Shown here: positions 20,343 to 30,458 of the stretch, one piece after another
Numbering within the stretch: the first letter of the stretch is position 1
Layout: each line of letters starts with the position of its first letter
DNA from: Amblyomma americanum
Lineage: Eukaryota; Arthropoda; Arachnida; Ixodida; Ixodidae
DNA length: 64,000 nt
Assembly (NCBI RefSeq): GCF_052857255.1
Contig: NC_135498.1
Coordinates: 165,164,124-165,228,123, forward strand
Reading direction: 5' to 3'
The notes under the pieces: generated by a model
What the model was told of the DNA's origin: nothing
What the model saw: only the letters and a program-made list of their open reading frames with translations
Databases searched by the model: none
Program-made: the position numbers and the translations under genes

Positions 20343-21491
20343 GTGTGGCCATGGGTAACTGCTCCGCCGCAAGACGACGGAAGCGAGCTGCTTATGGACC
20401 AGGAGGAACTGGAAAACGCCGGAGCCTCGCCCCCTTCAGCACTCAGCGACGGTCCTGCTTTCCAGCAGCCAGAGCTGCCTGCTGGCAATGAGAAGTCACA
20501 AGGTGACCCCGCTGCAGAAACGACTGGCAAGGTTTATGCTGCTGCGCCGCCAGAAGAGCCAACGAGGGAGGGCACTACAGGCGACCACGACTCCGAGGAG
20601 CCGATGGATGCGACAGACGCTTCCATTAAGCGACCTCGTGACTACGAAAAGGCACCGGCTACGGATCGAGAGCTTCTTCGGCTAGAAAGGCATTGGAGAG
20701 GGGAGAGAGCCAAGAAATGCAAGGTAGCCTTGTCACGGTCCTCGTCGCTCACTTGCGACGAGAGACCGAAGAAGTGGGCTTTACAAGCACTCTTGTTTGT
20801 TTGCTGTGTGTACGCTATGGCTTACTTGAAGAAACCTCTAAAAGTTGGTACTCTGAACGTACGAGGACTTGCCTCGAAGCGTAAGCAAGTGCAGTTGAAC
20901 CGACTTTTCGGCGAGTTAGATCTAGATATCGCGGCTATTCAAGAAACAAAAGTTGAGGATGACCAGCAAACAGATAACACTGTGCTTGGTTTTCGGTCAC
21001 GATTCAATGTTTGTGTAAGCCATGCGGCTGGTTTGTCGGCAGGATGCTGTCTTTTCCTGAGGAAACACATAGGCATAGTAGAGGAACGAATAATAACTTG
21101 TGGAAGGGGGCGGTTTATCGTGTGTGACTTCACATACGAAACACTCGCGGTGAGGGTTGTTGTCCTGTATGCTCCTACGATACAAAAGGAACGCCACGGA
21201 GTTTTTGAACAGTTAGGTTCGTTCCTCGAGTGCAGTCGAGTGTTCATATTATTGGGTGATTTCAATTGTGTTTTGGACCCTAAAGATCGTTTAGATGGAA
21301 AGAATGTAAAAGACCTTAGTGCTGATTTGTTGAAGAGTGTCCTGAACGAGTGCAGCTTAGAGGACGTAATGGACCTGGCGAAAAGTCATAAACATATGCA
21401 TTTTACGCATTTTCAAGGGAGTAGCCACGCACGACTCAACAGAATATACGTGTCGCCGGAGTTGTCGCCTTCCTGCGAGCAGTACTTATGA
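20343..21491 (+). pseudogene. ORF1 C-terminus read through into ORF2 endonuclease (LINE C)
   Basis: 382 codons without a stop join the acidic ORF1 tail (residues 1-150) to the ORF2 endonuclease, whose own ATG is probably at 20817 (MAYLKKPLKVGTLNVRGLAS). In B the two ORFs are separated by stops, so the fusion here may be a mutation or a hint of overlapping translation. The endonuclease has QETKV, LLGDFNCVLDPKDR and FTHFQGSSHARLNRIYV. The SDH motif follows at about 21510 after a frameshift near 21480. Confidence 0.8.
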
Positions 21492-22116
21492 ACTGAAGCA
21501 AGTGTCCTTTAGTGACCACTGCCTAGTTACGGTAACTTTGGGAGGAAGGAAGCAGCGTAAAACAAAAATGAACTGGGATATGTGGAAGCTAAACTCTAGG
21601 CTTATAGAAGACGACATATTTTTATGAAAAGTTAAGGAAAGCATGGATATGTTTAATAACAGTGAAGCAGGATGTATTGAATCTTGGGAACGCTTTAAGC
21701 AGGAGGTGAAAATTTATGCCATTGAGCGTTCAAGCATAATAAATTAAGAGGAAAAAAAGAAGAAAAGCAACTGCGAGAGCTTCTGGAAAATTTAGGGCGC
21801 GAAGAGGAACAAACGCCAGGCATGTTCATGCAAGATATAAAGGGCGTAAAAGTTAGGCTAGAAGCTTTAGATGCTCAGAAGTACAGAGGGGCAGTGATAA
21901 GAGCACGCACGGAAAAATGGCTTACTGGCGAAACGCCAACAAAACGCGCGCTCTCAGATGAAAAGCGATAGGCGATCGAACGAGATCTCAGTTATCGAAT
22001 ACAAAGGGCAAATCCTGAGTGATCAAACTGGAATTTCGAGTGCATTCGTGGAGCATTACCGTGACCTGTTTGCAAGCAAAACACCAAGTGAAGAGGGGTT
22101 TCGGGAGAACTTTTTC
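21492..22116 (+). pseudogene. ORF2 segment between endonuclease and RT (LINE C)
   Basis: Contains the endonuclease C-terminal block (VSFSDHCLVTVTL) and the connecting helical region (MNWDMWKLN, then GAVIRARTEKWLTGETPTKRALSDEKR). Several stops and frameshifts are present. Homology is cut at about 22116 by the CR1-like insertion, in the segment that in copy A precedes RT block 1. Confidence 0.75.
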
Positions 22117-22215
22117 ATTTCATTTCATTTCATTTTATTACCTTAAAGACCCCTCGCGGGGTATTACATAAGGGGTGGGATTAGCAGAAAAGGCACAAAA
22201 CAATGCCACTAGTGA

Positions 22216-24393
22216 TCATGAACAAAAAATGTTGTTTAGATTGCTTGCAAATGATGAAGGACAGGTGATGTCGACGATATGCTGGGGAAGGCCGTTCCAA
22301 TCTTTAGCTGCACGTGGGAAGAAGGAGGCTGAAAAAGTAACAGTTCGGGCACGTGGGCGAAAAACTTGAAGCGTGTGGCTAGTGCGATGAGAAATGTATG
22401 ATGCTGGCGTGATGTAAGGGGCACGGTTAAGTGATGAGTAAAAGAACTTGTGGTACAGTGATAGCGTGGCTATGCGACGACGAACGGAAAGAGGCGATAG
22501 TGCTGATTTGGTTTTTAAGGCTGAAACACTGACGTCGTAGGAGTAAGAAGAATGAATGAACCTTGTAGCGCGGTTTTGAACGGCTTCTAGATCGTTTACG
22601 AGGTTAATATGATGCGGGTCCCATATGGCGGATGCATATTCAAGTTCAGGTCTAATGAGTGACTTGTAGGCGAGCAATTTCACGTGATGTGAGGGGAGGC
22701 GAAGGTGACGTTTAAGAAATCCCAGAGTTTTGTTAGCCGATGATATCACGTTAGTAACATGTGCATTCCATGTTAGGTCATTAGATAATGTGACGCCTAA
22801 GTATTTGAAAGATGATACAGATTCTACGGACTCGTTAGCGATTGTGTATTGGAAGGCATGAGTCTTTTTGCGACGGGTGATGGAAAGAAGCTTGCACTTG
22901 CTAGGGTTGAGGGTCATAAGCCAATCTGCGCACCACTGTTCAATTTGGTTAAGGTCCTGCTGGAGGGCTTCATGATCAGTTATGTTTATTACTTGGCGGT
23001 AAATTACGCAGTCGTCAGCGAACATTCGAATTTGGCAGGATACGTATTGAGGGAGATCATTAATATATATTAAAAACAATAGGGGTGCAAGAACAGAGCC
23101 TTGTGGGACGCCGGATGTTACAGGGAGAGGGTTGGAAGACTGGTTATTTACAATGACTGACTGAAAGCGATTTCTTAAGAAGGCCTTGATCCAGTTTAGC
23201 ACGTTAGGATGAATGTTTAGAATAGAAAGTTTTTGTATTAAACGTTGATGTGGAACTTTATCAAATGCTTTAGCGTAATCCAGAAAGATGGCGTCAACTT
23301 GAAGGTTAGCGTCCAGGTTAGTATGTAAGTCGTTGAGGAACATGGCTAGTTGTGTTTCGCATGAATACCCCTTGCGGAAACCGTGCTGGGATGGATGGAA
23401 GAAATTGTTAGCGACTAAGAAGTCCATTACCTGAGAGTATATGACATGTTCCATGATCTTGCAGGGGACGCTAGTTACAGAAATAGGACGGTAGTTCAGA
23501 GGGGAATTTTTGTCACCTGATTTGTAGAGTGGAACGACCTTCCCAACTTTCCAGTTTTCCGGAATGAGACCTGTAGAGAGTGATTGCGAAAACAATAATT
23601 CAAGATACACTGCACTGATACATTTTGTGTTTTTTAGTAGTTTAGTGTTTATCTCGTCGATGCCGGCTGACGAGGAAAGTTTCATTTTCTCGATTAAAGA
23701 CGAGATGCCAGTTGAAGAAAAAGTTATTGCGTTCATCGGTGAGGTGGCATTAGTAGGAGGTATTCTTGGAGGCGGGTTGCGCTCCTGGGTGAAAATTGAC
23801 GAGAACGCCGTATTGAAGATGTTAGCGCATTCTGTGTCGGAGGCTTGAATACCGGATGCATGAGTGAGAGTGACTGAGTGTGATGGTGCGGGATTGATAA
23901 CGCGCCAAAATTTTTTGGGGTTATCACATAGCATGCGCGGTAGGTCGCTGTTAAAAAATGCGTGTTTAGCGTTGGTGACGGAAGTCAAGTATTCTTTTTC
24001 GGCTGAAAAGTATTTCTCCCACGCTTCGGAATTGCTTTTAAATTTGGCAGCGCGAAAAAGCCGCTTCTTTTTATTCTCCAGTCTTTTTAGTGTCTTAGAA
24101 AACCAGGGTTTAGAGCGATTTTCACGAAAAGTTATTCTAGGGATAAATTTTTGTGTTAGTTCATGAAGTTTATTTTTAAATATTAGCCAATTCTCGTTAA
24201 CAGATCTCTGGTTATAACCGGCTTCGAAGAGTGGGAAAAAAATGCTCAGTTCATGATTAATGGCATTGTAGTTACCCTTGTCATACAGGGTGATTGTTTT
24301 CTTTTGTGTTTCATGGCGCTCGGTGCGGAAGGAAAAATCGGCTTGAATGACTTTATGGTCGCTAATGGGCTCTAAGTATGTAATGGATGACAC
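22216..24393 (-). CDS. CR1-like ORF2 reverse transcriptase (long open frame)
   Basis: 725 uninterrupted codons. It starts at the end of the endonuclease ([15 protein letters not shown]) and continues through a helical linker to a complete [65 protein letters not shown] (first Asp), [22 protein letters not shown], the FADD box ([10 protein letters not shown]), [11 protein letters not shown]. It ends at [10 protein letters not shown]. Domain order and motif style are CR1-clade. All RT catalytic residues are intact, and the only obvious defect is the frameshift upstream. It belongs to a mobile element, not a host gene. Confidence 0.88.
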   Translation of the reverse strand: MSSITYLEPISDHKVIQADFSFRTERHETQKKTITLYDKGNYNAINHELSIFFPLFEAGYNQRSVNENWLIFKNKLHELTQKFIPRITFRENRSKPWFSKTLKRLENKKKRLFRAAKFKSNSEAWEKYFSAEKEYLTSVTNAKHAFFNSDLPRMLCDNPKKFWRVINPAPSHSVTLTHASGIQASDTECANIFNTAFSSIFTQERNPPPRIPPTNATSPMNAITFSSTGISSLIEKMKLSSSAGIDEINTKLLKNTKCISAVYLELLFSQSLSTGLIPENWKVGKVVPLYKSGDKNSPLNYRPISVTSVPCKIMEHVIYSQVMDFLVANNFFHPSQHGFRKGYSCETQLAMFLNDLHTNLDANLQVDAIFLDYAKAFDKVPHQRLIQKLSILNIHPNVLNWIKAFLRNRFQSVIVNNQSSNPLPVTSGVPQGSVLAPLLFLIYINDLPQYVSCQIRMFADDCVIYRQVINITDHEALQQDLNQIEQWCADWLMTLNPSKCKLLSITRRKKTHAFQYTIANESVESVSSFKYLGVTLSNDLTWNAHVTNVISSANKTLGFLKRHLRLPSHHVKLLAYKSLIRPELEYASAIWDPHHINLVNDLEAVQNRATRFIHSSYSYDVSVSALKTKSALSPLSVRRRIATLSLYHKFFYSSLNRAPYITPASYISHRTSHTLQVFRPRARTVTFSASFFPRAAKDWNGLPQHIVDITCPSSFASNLNNIFCS

Positions 24394-25040
24394 TGTCAGG
24401 ATGAGAGCTTAGTATTAAGTCTAAAATGTTGCTCGAAACGCCTGCGGTGCGTGTTGGGCTGGTTACTAGTTGGTAAAGATTAAAGTTCAAACAAACATCT
24501 AGAAAATCCCTTGATTCTGCACTGATTGGCTGTGAATGAGAACGGTTGAGCCAGTTTATTCCTGGATAATTAAAATCACCAAACAGAAGAATATGCGCGT
24601 TCGGATAAGATATCATGAGCTGGTTTAGCATATTGTTAAGTTCACGAGAAAAGTTTGGGCTAGAATGCGGAGGCCTATAACACACGCCGATTATGACTGA
24701 ATGCGGTGAAGTACGGCACAAAAGCCACAGTATCTCTAAGTTAGATGGGAGACGGATGGGTGAACAAGATAATTCTGGTCCAGCAGCGATCAGCACGCCA
24801 CCCCCTCGAGAATCTGTGCGGTCCTTCCGATAAACAGAAAAATTCGGCAAATCGGCAATAACTTCAGCATCAGTGATATCATTAGTAAGCCAGGTTTCAG
24901 TTAGTAACAGCATGCTGCTGTTAGATGATATGACCAAGCTAGACACGCGTTCTCGTTTCGGCATAAGACTGCGAATATTAGTGTAGGTTACAGAGAACGA
25001 AAGATGATTGCTTGGTAAAGTGCGGGGACGGGTATTGATT
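24362..25040 (-). pseudogene. CR1-like ORF2 endonuclease
   Basis: Endonuclease motifs on the minus strand: TYTNIRSLMPKRERV, LLLTETWLTND (catalytic Glu), DSRGGGVLIAA, ILLFGDFNYPGINW (Asp/Asn) and [16 protein letters not shown] single frameshift near 24390 separates it from the frame that carries the next motif, PISDHKVI (Asp/His). The other catalytic landmarks look normal, so this is a recently active copy with one lesion here. Confidence 0.85.
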
Positions 25041-25145
25041 ACATTTGGGGGAGGTGACCGCTATGGTATCTCTTTAACCATCTGCGATGAGATATCGTAC
25101 ATGTAACGCTTAGCACCAATGTGCAATGTCTTGTAGCGAAGTGAA

Positions 25146-26065
25146 AATTTAGCTTTTTAGCACTTATGCCAATATTAGGAAATGAGATCACCGAAGAATT
25201 ACAGAACGAATTAAGTATTGAGGATATAGTGACCGCAATTGATGAACTGAATGCCGGAAAGTCGCCGGGACCTGACGGTTAGAGGGCGGCCTTTTATAAG
25301 AGCTTTAAATATGACCTTGCCACTATGCTTTATAAGCTTTTCAAGGAGTGTTTTAAGGTCGGTAGGCTGTCACCTTCGTTTAACAATGCTCATACGGTCT
25401 TAATTCTTAAGACAGATGACCCAGCCAATCTGGTAAAGGTTACAGGATATAGACCGATCACGCTAACAAACGTTGATTATAAAATTCTGATGAAAGTATT
25501 AGCTAAGCGATTGCAATAAGTCAAATTATATTGTAGGACCTCACCAAACGTGTGGAATAAAACCAGAAGCATATTTAAAAATATTCATGTAGCACGCAGC
25601 GTGCTCGAGTGGTGCGAGGCTCTAAATAAGAAAGTGGCTATGGTTCAAATTGACTTCGAAGAAGCGTTCGATCGCGTGTCTCATGAAATACTCTACTGTT
25701 TGTTGGAACATATTGGTATTGGTTCAGTTGTTCTCAAAGGAATAAAAATGACTTATGCATGTTGCTCAACACGCCTTATGGTAAACAAACTGTTATCTGA
25801 AAGAATTGATGTAAGGGCATCTGTTCGACAAGAATGTCCACTGTCCTCTCTCCTTTTTGCAATTTATTTGAAGCCTTTTTGTAGGATGATAACTGCGAGT
25901 GGGAACATCCGAGGCTTTAGGTTGGCAGCGTGTGAGGTGAGAATACTGGCATACGCTGATGACGTAGCGCTTCTTTGTGAAGACCGCAAAAGTGTTGTAG
26001 AAGCGTTACAAATAACTGAGAGGTTTTGCAGGCAAACTGGCAGCGCTGTTAATTTAGACAAATGT
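25146..26065 (+). pseudogene. ORF2 RT segment of LINE C between two insertions
   Basis: Tx1-like RT resumes at LMPILGNEITEELQ and NAGKSPGPDG (a stop follows). It continues with VLILKTDD, YRPITLTNVDYKILMKVLAKRLQ (then stop), VQIDFEEAFDRVSHE, VRQECPLSSLLFAIYLKPF and an intact YADD box in LAYADDVALL (about 25950). It breaks off after SAVNLDKC, where the I-group LINE is inserted. Confidence 0.82.
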
Positions 26066-28349
26066 CTGGACCGGACCAGATAAACACCAAGATGCTCTTT
26101 AATATGGATGACATCTCTTTAAGAAAATTAGTGAAATACTTCAACACGCAGTGCTGGCACAAGGGCCAGATCCCAGACTCCTGAAAATTGGCGTTAGTGC
26201 GATTTATTCCCAAGCCCTATAAGCCATGCGATATTGATCATTTACGACCGATCTCCCTGACGTCGTGTCTGGGTAAACTGTTCGAGAGGGTCGTGAACGC
26301 CCGACTGAAACTACTCCTGAGGAAGACTGATATCCTCCCTGACACGCTGTACGGGTTTAGAGAAAAGCTGTCTACAGAGGATATTCTCCTCCGTATCAGA
26401 GAGGATATTCTGGACAACCCCGGCACATGTCAGGTCAAGGCCATCCTTGCGCTCAATTTAAAAGGGGCATTTGACAATGTCAACCACCAGGGGATACTGG
26501 ATGAGCTTAACAGCATCAACTGTGGTGACCGCACATATAATTACGTGAGGGACTTTCTCTCCAATAGAAAAGCGTCAATAAGTATTGGTGATCGGACCTC
26601 CTCTCCGTTCAATCTAGGTTCCAAGGGCACCCAGCAGGGAGCGGTCTTGTCTTCGCTTCTCTTCAACCTGGCCATGCGTGGGCTACCAGAGAAGCTAGAC
26701 CGCATCCAAGGCATTGAGCACGCTATATACGCCGACGACATTACGATCTGGTGTTGCAGCGGTAATGAAGGGGAAATTCAAGGCCGGCTTCAGGAAGCAG
26801 CGAATGTCGTGTGCCAGCATGCGGCGAGGTATGGGTTAACGTGCTCTCCCGAGAAATCAGAGTTACTCCTGATCGACCGTGGCAAGAGGCAGAATACGTG
26901 GCTTTTGCCGTCAACTCCCTCTGTCGCCATTACGGTCCAGGGTATGAGCATTCTGATCAAGAAAGAGATCAAGATCCTGGGAGCCATCATACCCAGCGGC
27001 AACACTAACACCACTACAATCAGACAGCTCCAAGCCTATTCCGAACAAGTCTCTAGAATGCTACGCCGGGTAATCAAGAAAAGAAATGGGCTAAGAGAGA
27101 AGGAGGCCCTAAGATTAGTTCAGGCTTTCATTCTCTCTAAACTAACATACGCCACCCCGTACTTACGGCTTAGCAAAAAGGAGAAAGACCAACTAGATGT
27201 TATTATTCGGAAGGCAGTTAAGACGGCGCTGGGACTCCCTTTATGCACATCCACTAAGCGCTTACTACAGCTGGGGATCCATAACACCATCGACGAACTA
27301 ATAGAGGCCCACCGTGTAAATCAAATTGTCAGGCTCTCAACATCTAAGCCTGGCAGGAAAATATTACAGAAGCTGAGAATCAGTCCACCCCGGGAAGTCG
27401 CTCACAAGATCGACATGCCCATGCAGATGAGATCACACATTACGACTCACCCCATACCAAAACGCATGGATGAGGAATACAACAGAGGACGGAGACTAGC
27501 CAGAGCTAGACACCTCTCTAAGCGCTGGGATGGAAACAAGGACACGATCTACGTCGAAGCGGCTGGACCCGTTAACGGAGTCGCGCCAATTGCAGCAGTT
27601 TCACCCCGGGGGGATATCATTGCAAGCAGCCTTAACCAAGCGGTGGATACCACATCGGCTGAAGAAGCAGCTATCGCACTAGCGATATCAAAGAACAGCG
27701 AGGCAACGGTTATGTCCGACTCACAAGCAGCGGTACGCAATTACCTCAGAGGCCGCGTTGGCGCTCCGTGTTGGGAAATTTTGGAAAGGTCTAATCCTTC
27801 CAACATCCAGATCTTCTGGACGCCAGGGCACCTCTCAACGACGGGCAATGAGGCGGCCAACACAGCTGCTCGAGCTCTCCTCCTCCGAGCATCTGGCACG
27901 CAGCCTCTCTCTGACATAGTTGACAACCCCTCACCCTTACTAAGCTACGCAGAAATTACGGAGTACTATAAGTTCACAAGAAGGGAATATCCTCTTCCTC
28001 ACAAAACCCTAAGTAAATATGAAGAGCACGTAATCAGGCGACTACAAACTAATACTCTGCCCAATCCTTACCTAATGAGTAAATGGTACCCAGAAACCTA
28101 CCATTCGTCCTGCCCCTTCTGTGGAGCAGTTGACTCTCTTTCACGCGGTTTGGGAATGTCAAGAAAACCCAGATTTGGACAGCAATCCCGTTCCGACTCA
28201 TGAGCGCTGGGAGGCAACCTTTCATAGCCACAGCCCACTCGACCAGAAATTGCTGGTTGTGAGGGGCCGGATTATGATGACGACCAATGGGTTCTCGTAC
28301 TGAACTCACCCAGTTTTTGTGCTCTGAATAAATGTTTTTCCTCCTCCTC
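26066..28349 (+). mobile_element. I-group LINE with RNase H, nested in LINE C, 5'-truncated
   Basis: Begins in RT block 1 (SGPDQINTKML) and ends with an AATAAATG-containing 3' UTR and a (TCC)n-like tail (28326-28349). LINE C coding resumes immediately after. The coding part is RT plus RNase H plus CCHC. RNase H after RT is typical of the I, R1, LOA and Ingi groups. Only a Trp-to-stop change near 26182 and a frameshift near 28135 disturb a frame of about 730 codons. TSDs are not convincing (TCTGGA versus CTCGGA). Confidence 0.87.
26188..28203 (+). CDS. RT and RNase H polyprotein of the I-group LINE
   Basis: 671 codons. RT motifs: VRFIPKPYKPCDIDHLRPIS, LALNLKGAFDNVNH (first Asp), SKGTQQGAVLSSLLFNLAM and YADD (HAIYADDITIW). 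A helical connection follows. RNase H lies at about residues 450-570: TIYVEAAGPVNG, SAEEAAIALAIS (Glu), VMSDSQAAVRNY (Asp), IFWTPGHLSTTGNEAAN (His and Asp). The end (CPFCGAVDSL) is frameshifted; the expected zinc-motif continuation (FHAVWEC) lies in the +1 frame at 28140-28303. The start codon chosen is internal, because the native N-terminus is missing. Confidence 0.85.
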   Translation: MALVRFIPKPYKPCDIDHLRPISLTSCLGKLFERVVNARLKLLLRKTDILPDTLYGFREKLSTEDILLRIREDILDNPGTCQVKAILALNLKGAFDNVNHQGILDELNSINCGDRTYNYVRDFLSNRKASISIGDRTSSPFNLGSKGTQQGAVLSSLLFNLAMRGLPEKLDRIQGIEHAIYADDITIWCCSGNEGEIQGRLQEAANVVCQHAARYGLTCSPEKSELLLIDRGKRQNTWLLPSTPSVAITVQGMSILIKKEIKILGAIIPSGNTNTTTIRQLQAYSEQVSRMLRRVIKKRNGLREKEALRLVQAFILSKLTYATPYLRLSKKEKDQLDVIIRKAVKTALGLPLCTSTKRLLQLGIHNTIDELIEAHRVNQIVRLSTSKPGRKILQKLRISPPREVAHKIDMPMQMRSHITTHPIPKRMDEEYNRGRRLARARHLSKRWDGNKDTIYVEAAGPVNGVAPIAAVSPRGDIIASSLNQAVDTTSAEEAAIALAISKNSEATVMSDSQAAVRNYLRGRVGAPCWEILERSNPSNIQIFWTPGHLSTTGNEAANTAARALLLRASGTQPLSDIVDNPSPLLSYAEITEYYKFTRREYPLPHKTLSKYEEHVIRRLQTNTLPNPYLMSKWYPETYHSSCPFCGAVDSLSRGLGMSRKPRFGQQSRSDS

Positions 28350-28726
28350 CTCGGAGTCTGGCGTGGCCAATGGGACTTAGAGCAGAATTGTTCTGCGGGG
28401 TCCGATGGGCTACAAGTCCCGGAGATTATTTGGGAGTCCCGCTGGACAAATATGGAGAGAATGCTAATTACTGGAATGAAAAAGCAGAAGAAATGCGGGA
28501 CAGGACGAAAGGGTGGATGGATGTTTTGCAAAGAACCCTAAAAAAAGACTTGCGATTGACACCGCGCGGAATTCAGTACCTGACCACTGAAAGTGATGTT
28601 GCACAGTATGACCAGATTATGTTATTGGGCCTTCACAGCATTTGGAGGAGTAGAATGGCTTTTAGACATTGTGACTTGGATGCACGATCGGTATGTGATT
28701 ATTTTGTCGAACATATATATTAGTTA
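28350..28726 (+). pseudogene. ORF2 C-terminal remnant of LINE C
   Basis: Contains LGVWRGQWDLEQN and YLGVPLDKYGENANYWNEKAEEM, then jumps from TKGWMD directly to VLQRTLKKDLRLTPRGIQYL, a deletion of roughly 250 codons relative to A and D. It ends with LLGLHSIWRSRMAFRHCDLD. The following 150 bp are 3' UTR with AATAAAG and the A-run before the tRNA. Confidence 0.82.
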
Positions 28727-28882
28727 AGAGAAGTCCTAAAGCAGCAGGACTATGCGGATGATGTATTGAGTCTGATGGACCAACTTGTTGTAATGAAAGT
28801 CTATTAGACACGGTTGTCTGCCAAGGGGCATGGTAACTACAATATTTTATTGATGTGTATATTCATGCAATAAAGAAAAAAA

Positions 28883-28953
28883 GCCCGGCTAGCTCAGTGG
28901 GTAGAGCAAAAGACTCAATCTCAGGGTCGTGAATTCGAGCCCCACGTTGGGCG
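28883..28953 (+). pseudogene. tRNA-Lys pseudogene between LINE C and LINE D
   Basis: GCCCGGCTAGCTCAGTGGG starts right after the LINE C A-run. The anticodon arm is damaged (AAAAGACTCAATCTCAGG, no intact CTCTTAA loop) and the T-stem has GTGAA. The acceptor 3' strand is intact and a T-rich stretch follows. Confidence 0.8.
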
Positions 28954-29028
28954 CGCTCATTCTTTTGTTTTTCTGCCGTGCAAGCAAGTGCACGTATAAA
29001 TGGGGCTCTTCTCGCGGCATTCCTCGTC

Positions 29029-29043
29029 GCCCGGCTAGCTCAG
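29029..29043 (+). other. tRNA-Lys 5' stub: target-site duplication left of LINE D
   Basis: GCCCGGCTAGCTCAG followed directly by the LINE 5' end (GGATTCCACTTCCGG). The matching 15 nt begin the tRNA-Lys at 33939 after the LINE 3' end. Confidence 0.9.
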
Positions 29044-29084
29044 GGATTCCACTTCCGGACGCCGAAGCGAACCGACGTCCTATC

Positions 29085-30323
29085 ATGTGCTCCGACGGAG
29101 CGGTTGCTGGCCGCGGAAACAGGTTTTTTTGCTGCTTCGAAGAAGATTACCAGGTCATCTTGCCAACGCTGCCAACAGGAAAAATTGTTTTGAATGCCAT
29201 CTTTAGGCACGCTGATCCGAAGAACAGGCCTTACCGTGTCGAAGATTTCCGGGATGCGCTGGTTCGTCTAGGTTTGCTGCCCGAAGTGCTGGCTTTGGGG
29301 GCGTACCAGATGAACCATGTGTGGGCTGTCACCGTGAAGAGCGCCGAAGCGACGAAGAAGCTTTTGACTGCCAGCGATGTTAAAGTGAAAAACAGCCAGT
29401 GTATACTCGTGGGTCCGAACAACCAAGACCTTCGGCTTAAGATTCACTGGGTGCAGTACAGCGTCCCTGATGATTATGTGCACGAGGCCCTGTCCCCGTA
29501 CGGAAAGGTGACGGCGTGACGAGGGAAAGATGGCGGGCTCAAGGCTTGGTGGACAAAGGTACCACAACGCGTACCGTCACCTTGAAACTGGGCCGGAGTC
29601 GAGACTGACGGTATTCCACACCAGCTGAGAATCTCAGGTGAGCTCGCACTTATTGTTGTGCCGAGAAGGGCGCCGCTTTGCCTGTGGTGCAAGTCGACCG
29701 GGCACCATCGACGGGATTGCAAGGTGCCACGCTATAACCTGTGCCGTCGCTTCGGACATAACGAGGGGCAGTGTGTGAAAACGTACGCAAGTGCGGCGGG
29801 GCCTGGAAAAGGTGATGGTTTCATGGAGCACTTAATGGGCGAGGCAAAGGCCGAAGAGGCGTCAGGAAGCTAACGGGGTCTCACAGAAACGGATGCGGTG
29901 GCCAGCTCGTCTCATTCTTCTGAGCAGGTGCCTGAAAATTGTGAGAACACTGTTCAGGCACCACCCACCGTACAACATGAACATGCTCCTGCACGGGAAA
30001 CGAGCGAACGAAAGAATTCCTTAGGCGACGGTTTGGGGGCCGTTGCCAGGAATGACATAGGCCCCATGGACGCGAGTGAGGACGTGTGCAGCGGCGGTGC
30101 GGCGAAGCGTACTCGTGAAGATGACGGCATCTTGACAGGTACTTCAGAGAACGCCGAGAATGAGGAACCGCCCCCAAAGACGGTCCTGACTCGGCGCCCA
30201 AGCTTCAAGCCAAAGCCTACCATCCCACCGGAACGGAGACCTGCGGGAACTACGCCCCGTCATGACAGGGAAAAGTGTTTTCGTTACCAGCGTGGAACTA
30301 AGAGGTGCCTGTGGCGTCGGTGA
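29085..30323 (+). pseudogene. ORF1 of LINE D
   Basis: The ATG is 41 bp from the 5' end. The first segment runs to a TGA at 29519 (EEDYQVILPTLPTGKIVLNAIF, then LRLKIHWVQYSVPDDYV). After frameshifts, the two knuckles CLWCKSTGHHRRDC and CRRFGHNEGQC appear at 29670-29780. The acidic tail at 29898-30323 ends with the RRPSFKPKPTIPPERR block shared with B. About 400 residues if continuous. Role by analogy: RNA binding in the LINE RNP. Confidence 0.8.
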
Positions 30324-30458
30324 CGGGGCCGAGACACCAAAGCAGTTGCCGAGGCGCCAACCACTAGACCTTTGGAGCGATGTTTTGGCACAGGGGACGT
30401 CTTTAATCACGTACGAGCTAAATGTGAGACCATGCGACTCTTTTCACTATTTGCGAAC

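Larger units (their letters stand above)
22117..25145 (-). mobile_element. CR1-like LINE nested in LINE C, nearly intact
   Basis: A minus-strand insertion between two parts of the Tx1-like ORF2. On the plus strand the left end is a pentamer microsatellite (about five TTTCA-like units, 22115-22136), the 3' tail type expected for CR1/L2-group LINEs. The coding region spans endonuclease and RT in two overlapping frames (24362-24964 and 22216-24393) that differ by one frameshift. It is 5'-truncated near 25145, inside an N-terminal coding segment with one TAG. No target-site duplication is clear. Confidence 0.88.
18653..28882 (+). mobile_element. LINE copy C (Tx1/L1-like), carrying three nested LINEs
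   Basis: The 5' end is in the tRNA-Lys stub and the 3' A-run (28876-28882) meets the tRNA-Lys at 28883. Three other LINEs interrupt it: 18851-19771 (minus), 22117-25145 (minus) and 26066-28349 (plus). Removing them leaves about 4 kb. The deficit against 4.9 kb is partly an internal deletion in ORF2 (from the region after TKGWMD straight to VLQRTLKKDL near 28520). This copy keeps the most complete endonuclease residues of the family. Confidence 0.88.

Noticed and set aside
22216..24393. Long 725-codon frame as a host gene
   Set aside because: All its motifs are CR1-type endonuclease and RT, and it has a microsatellite tail; it is a LINE.
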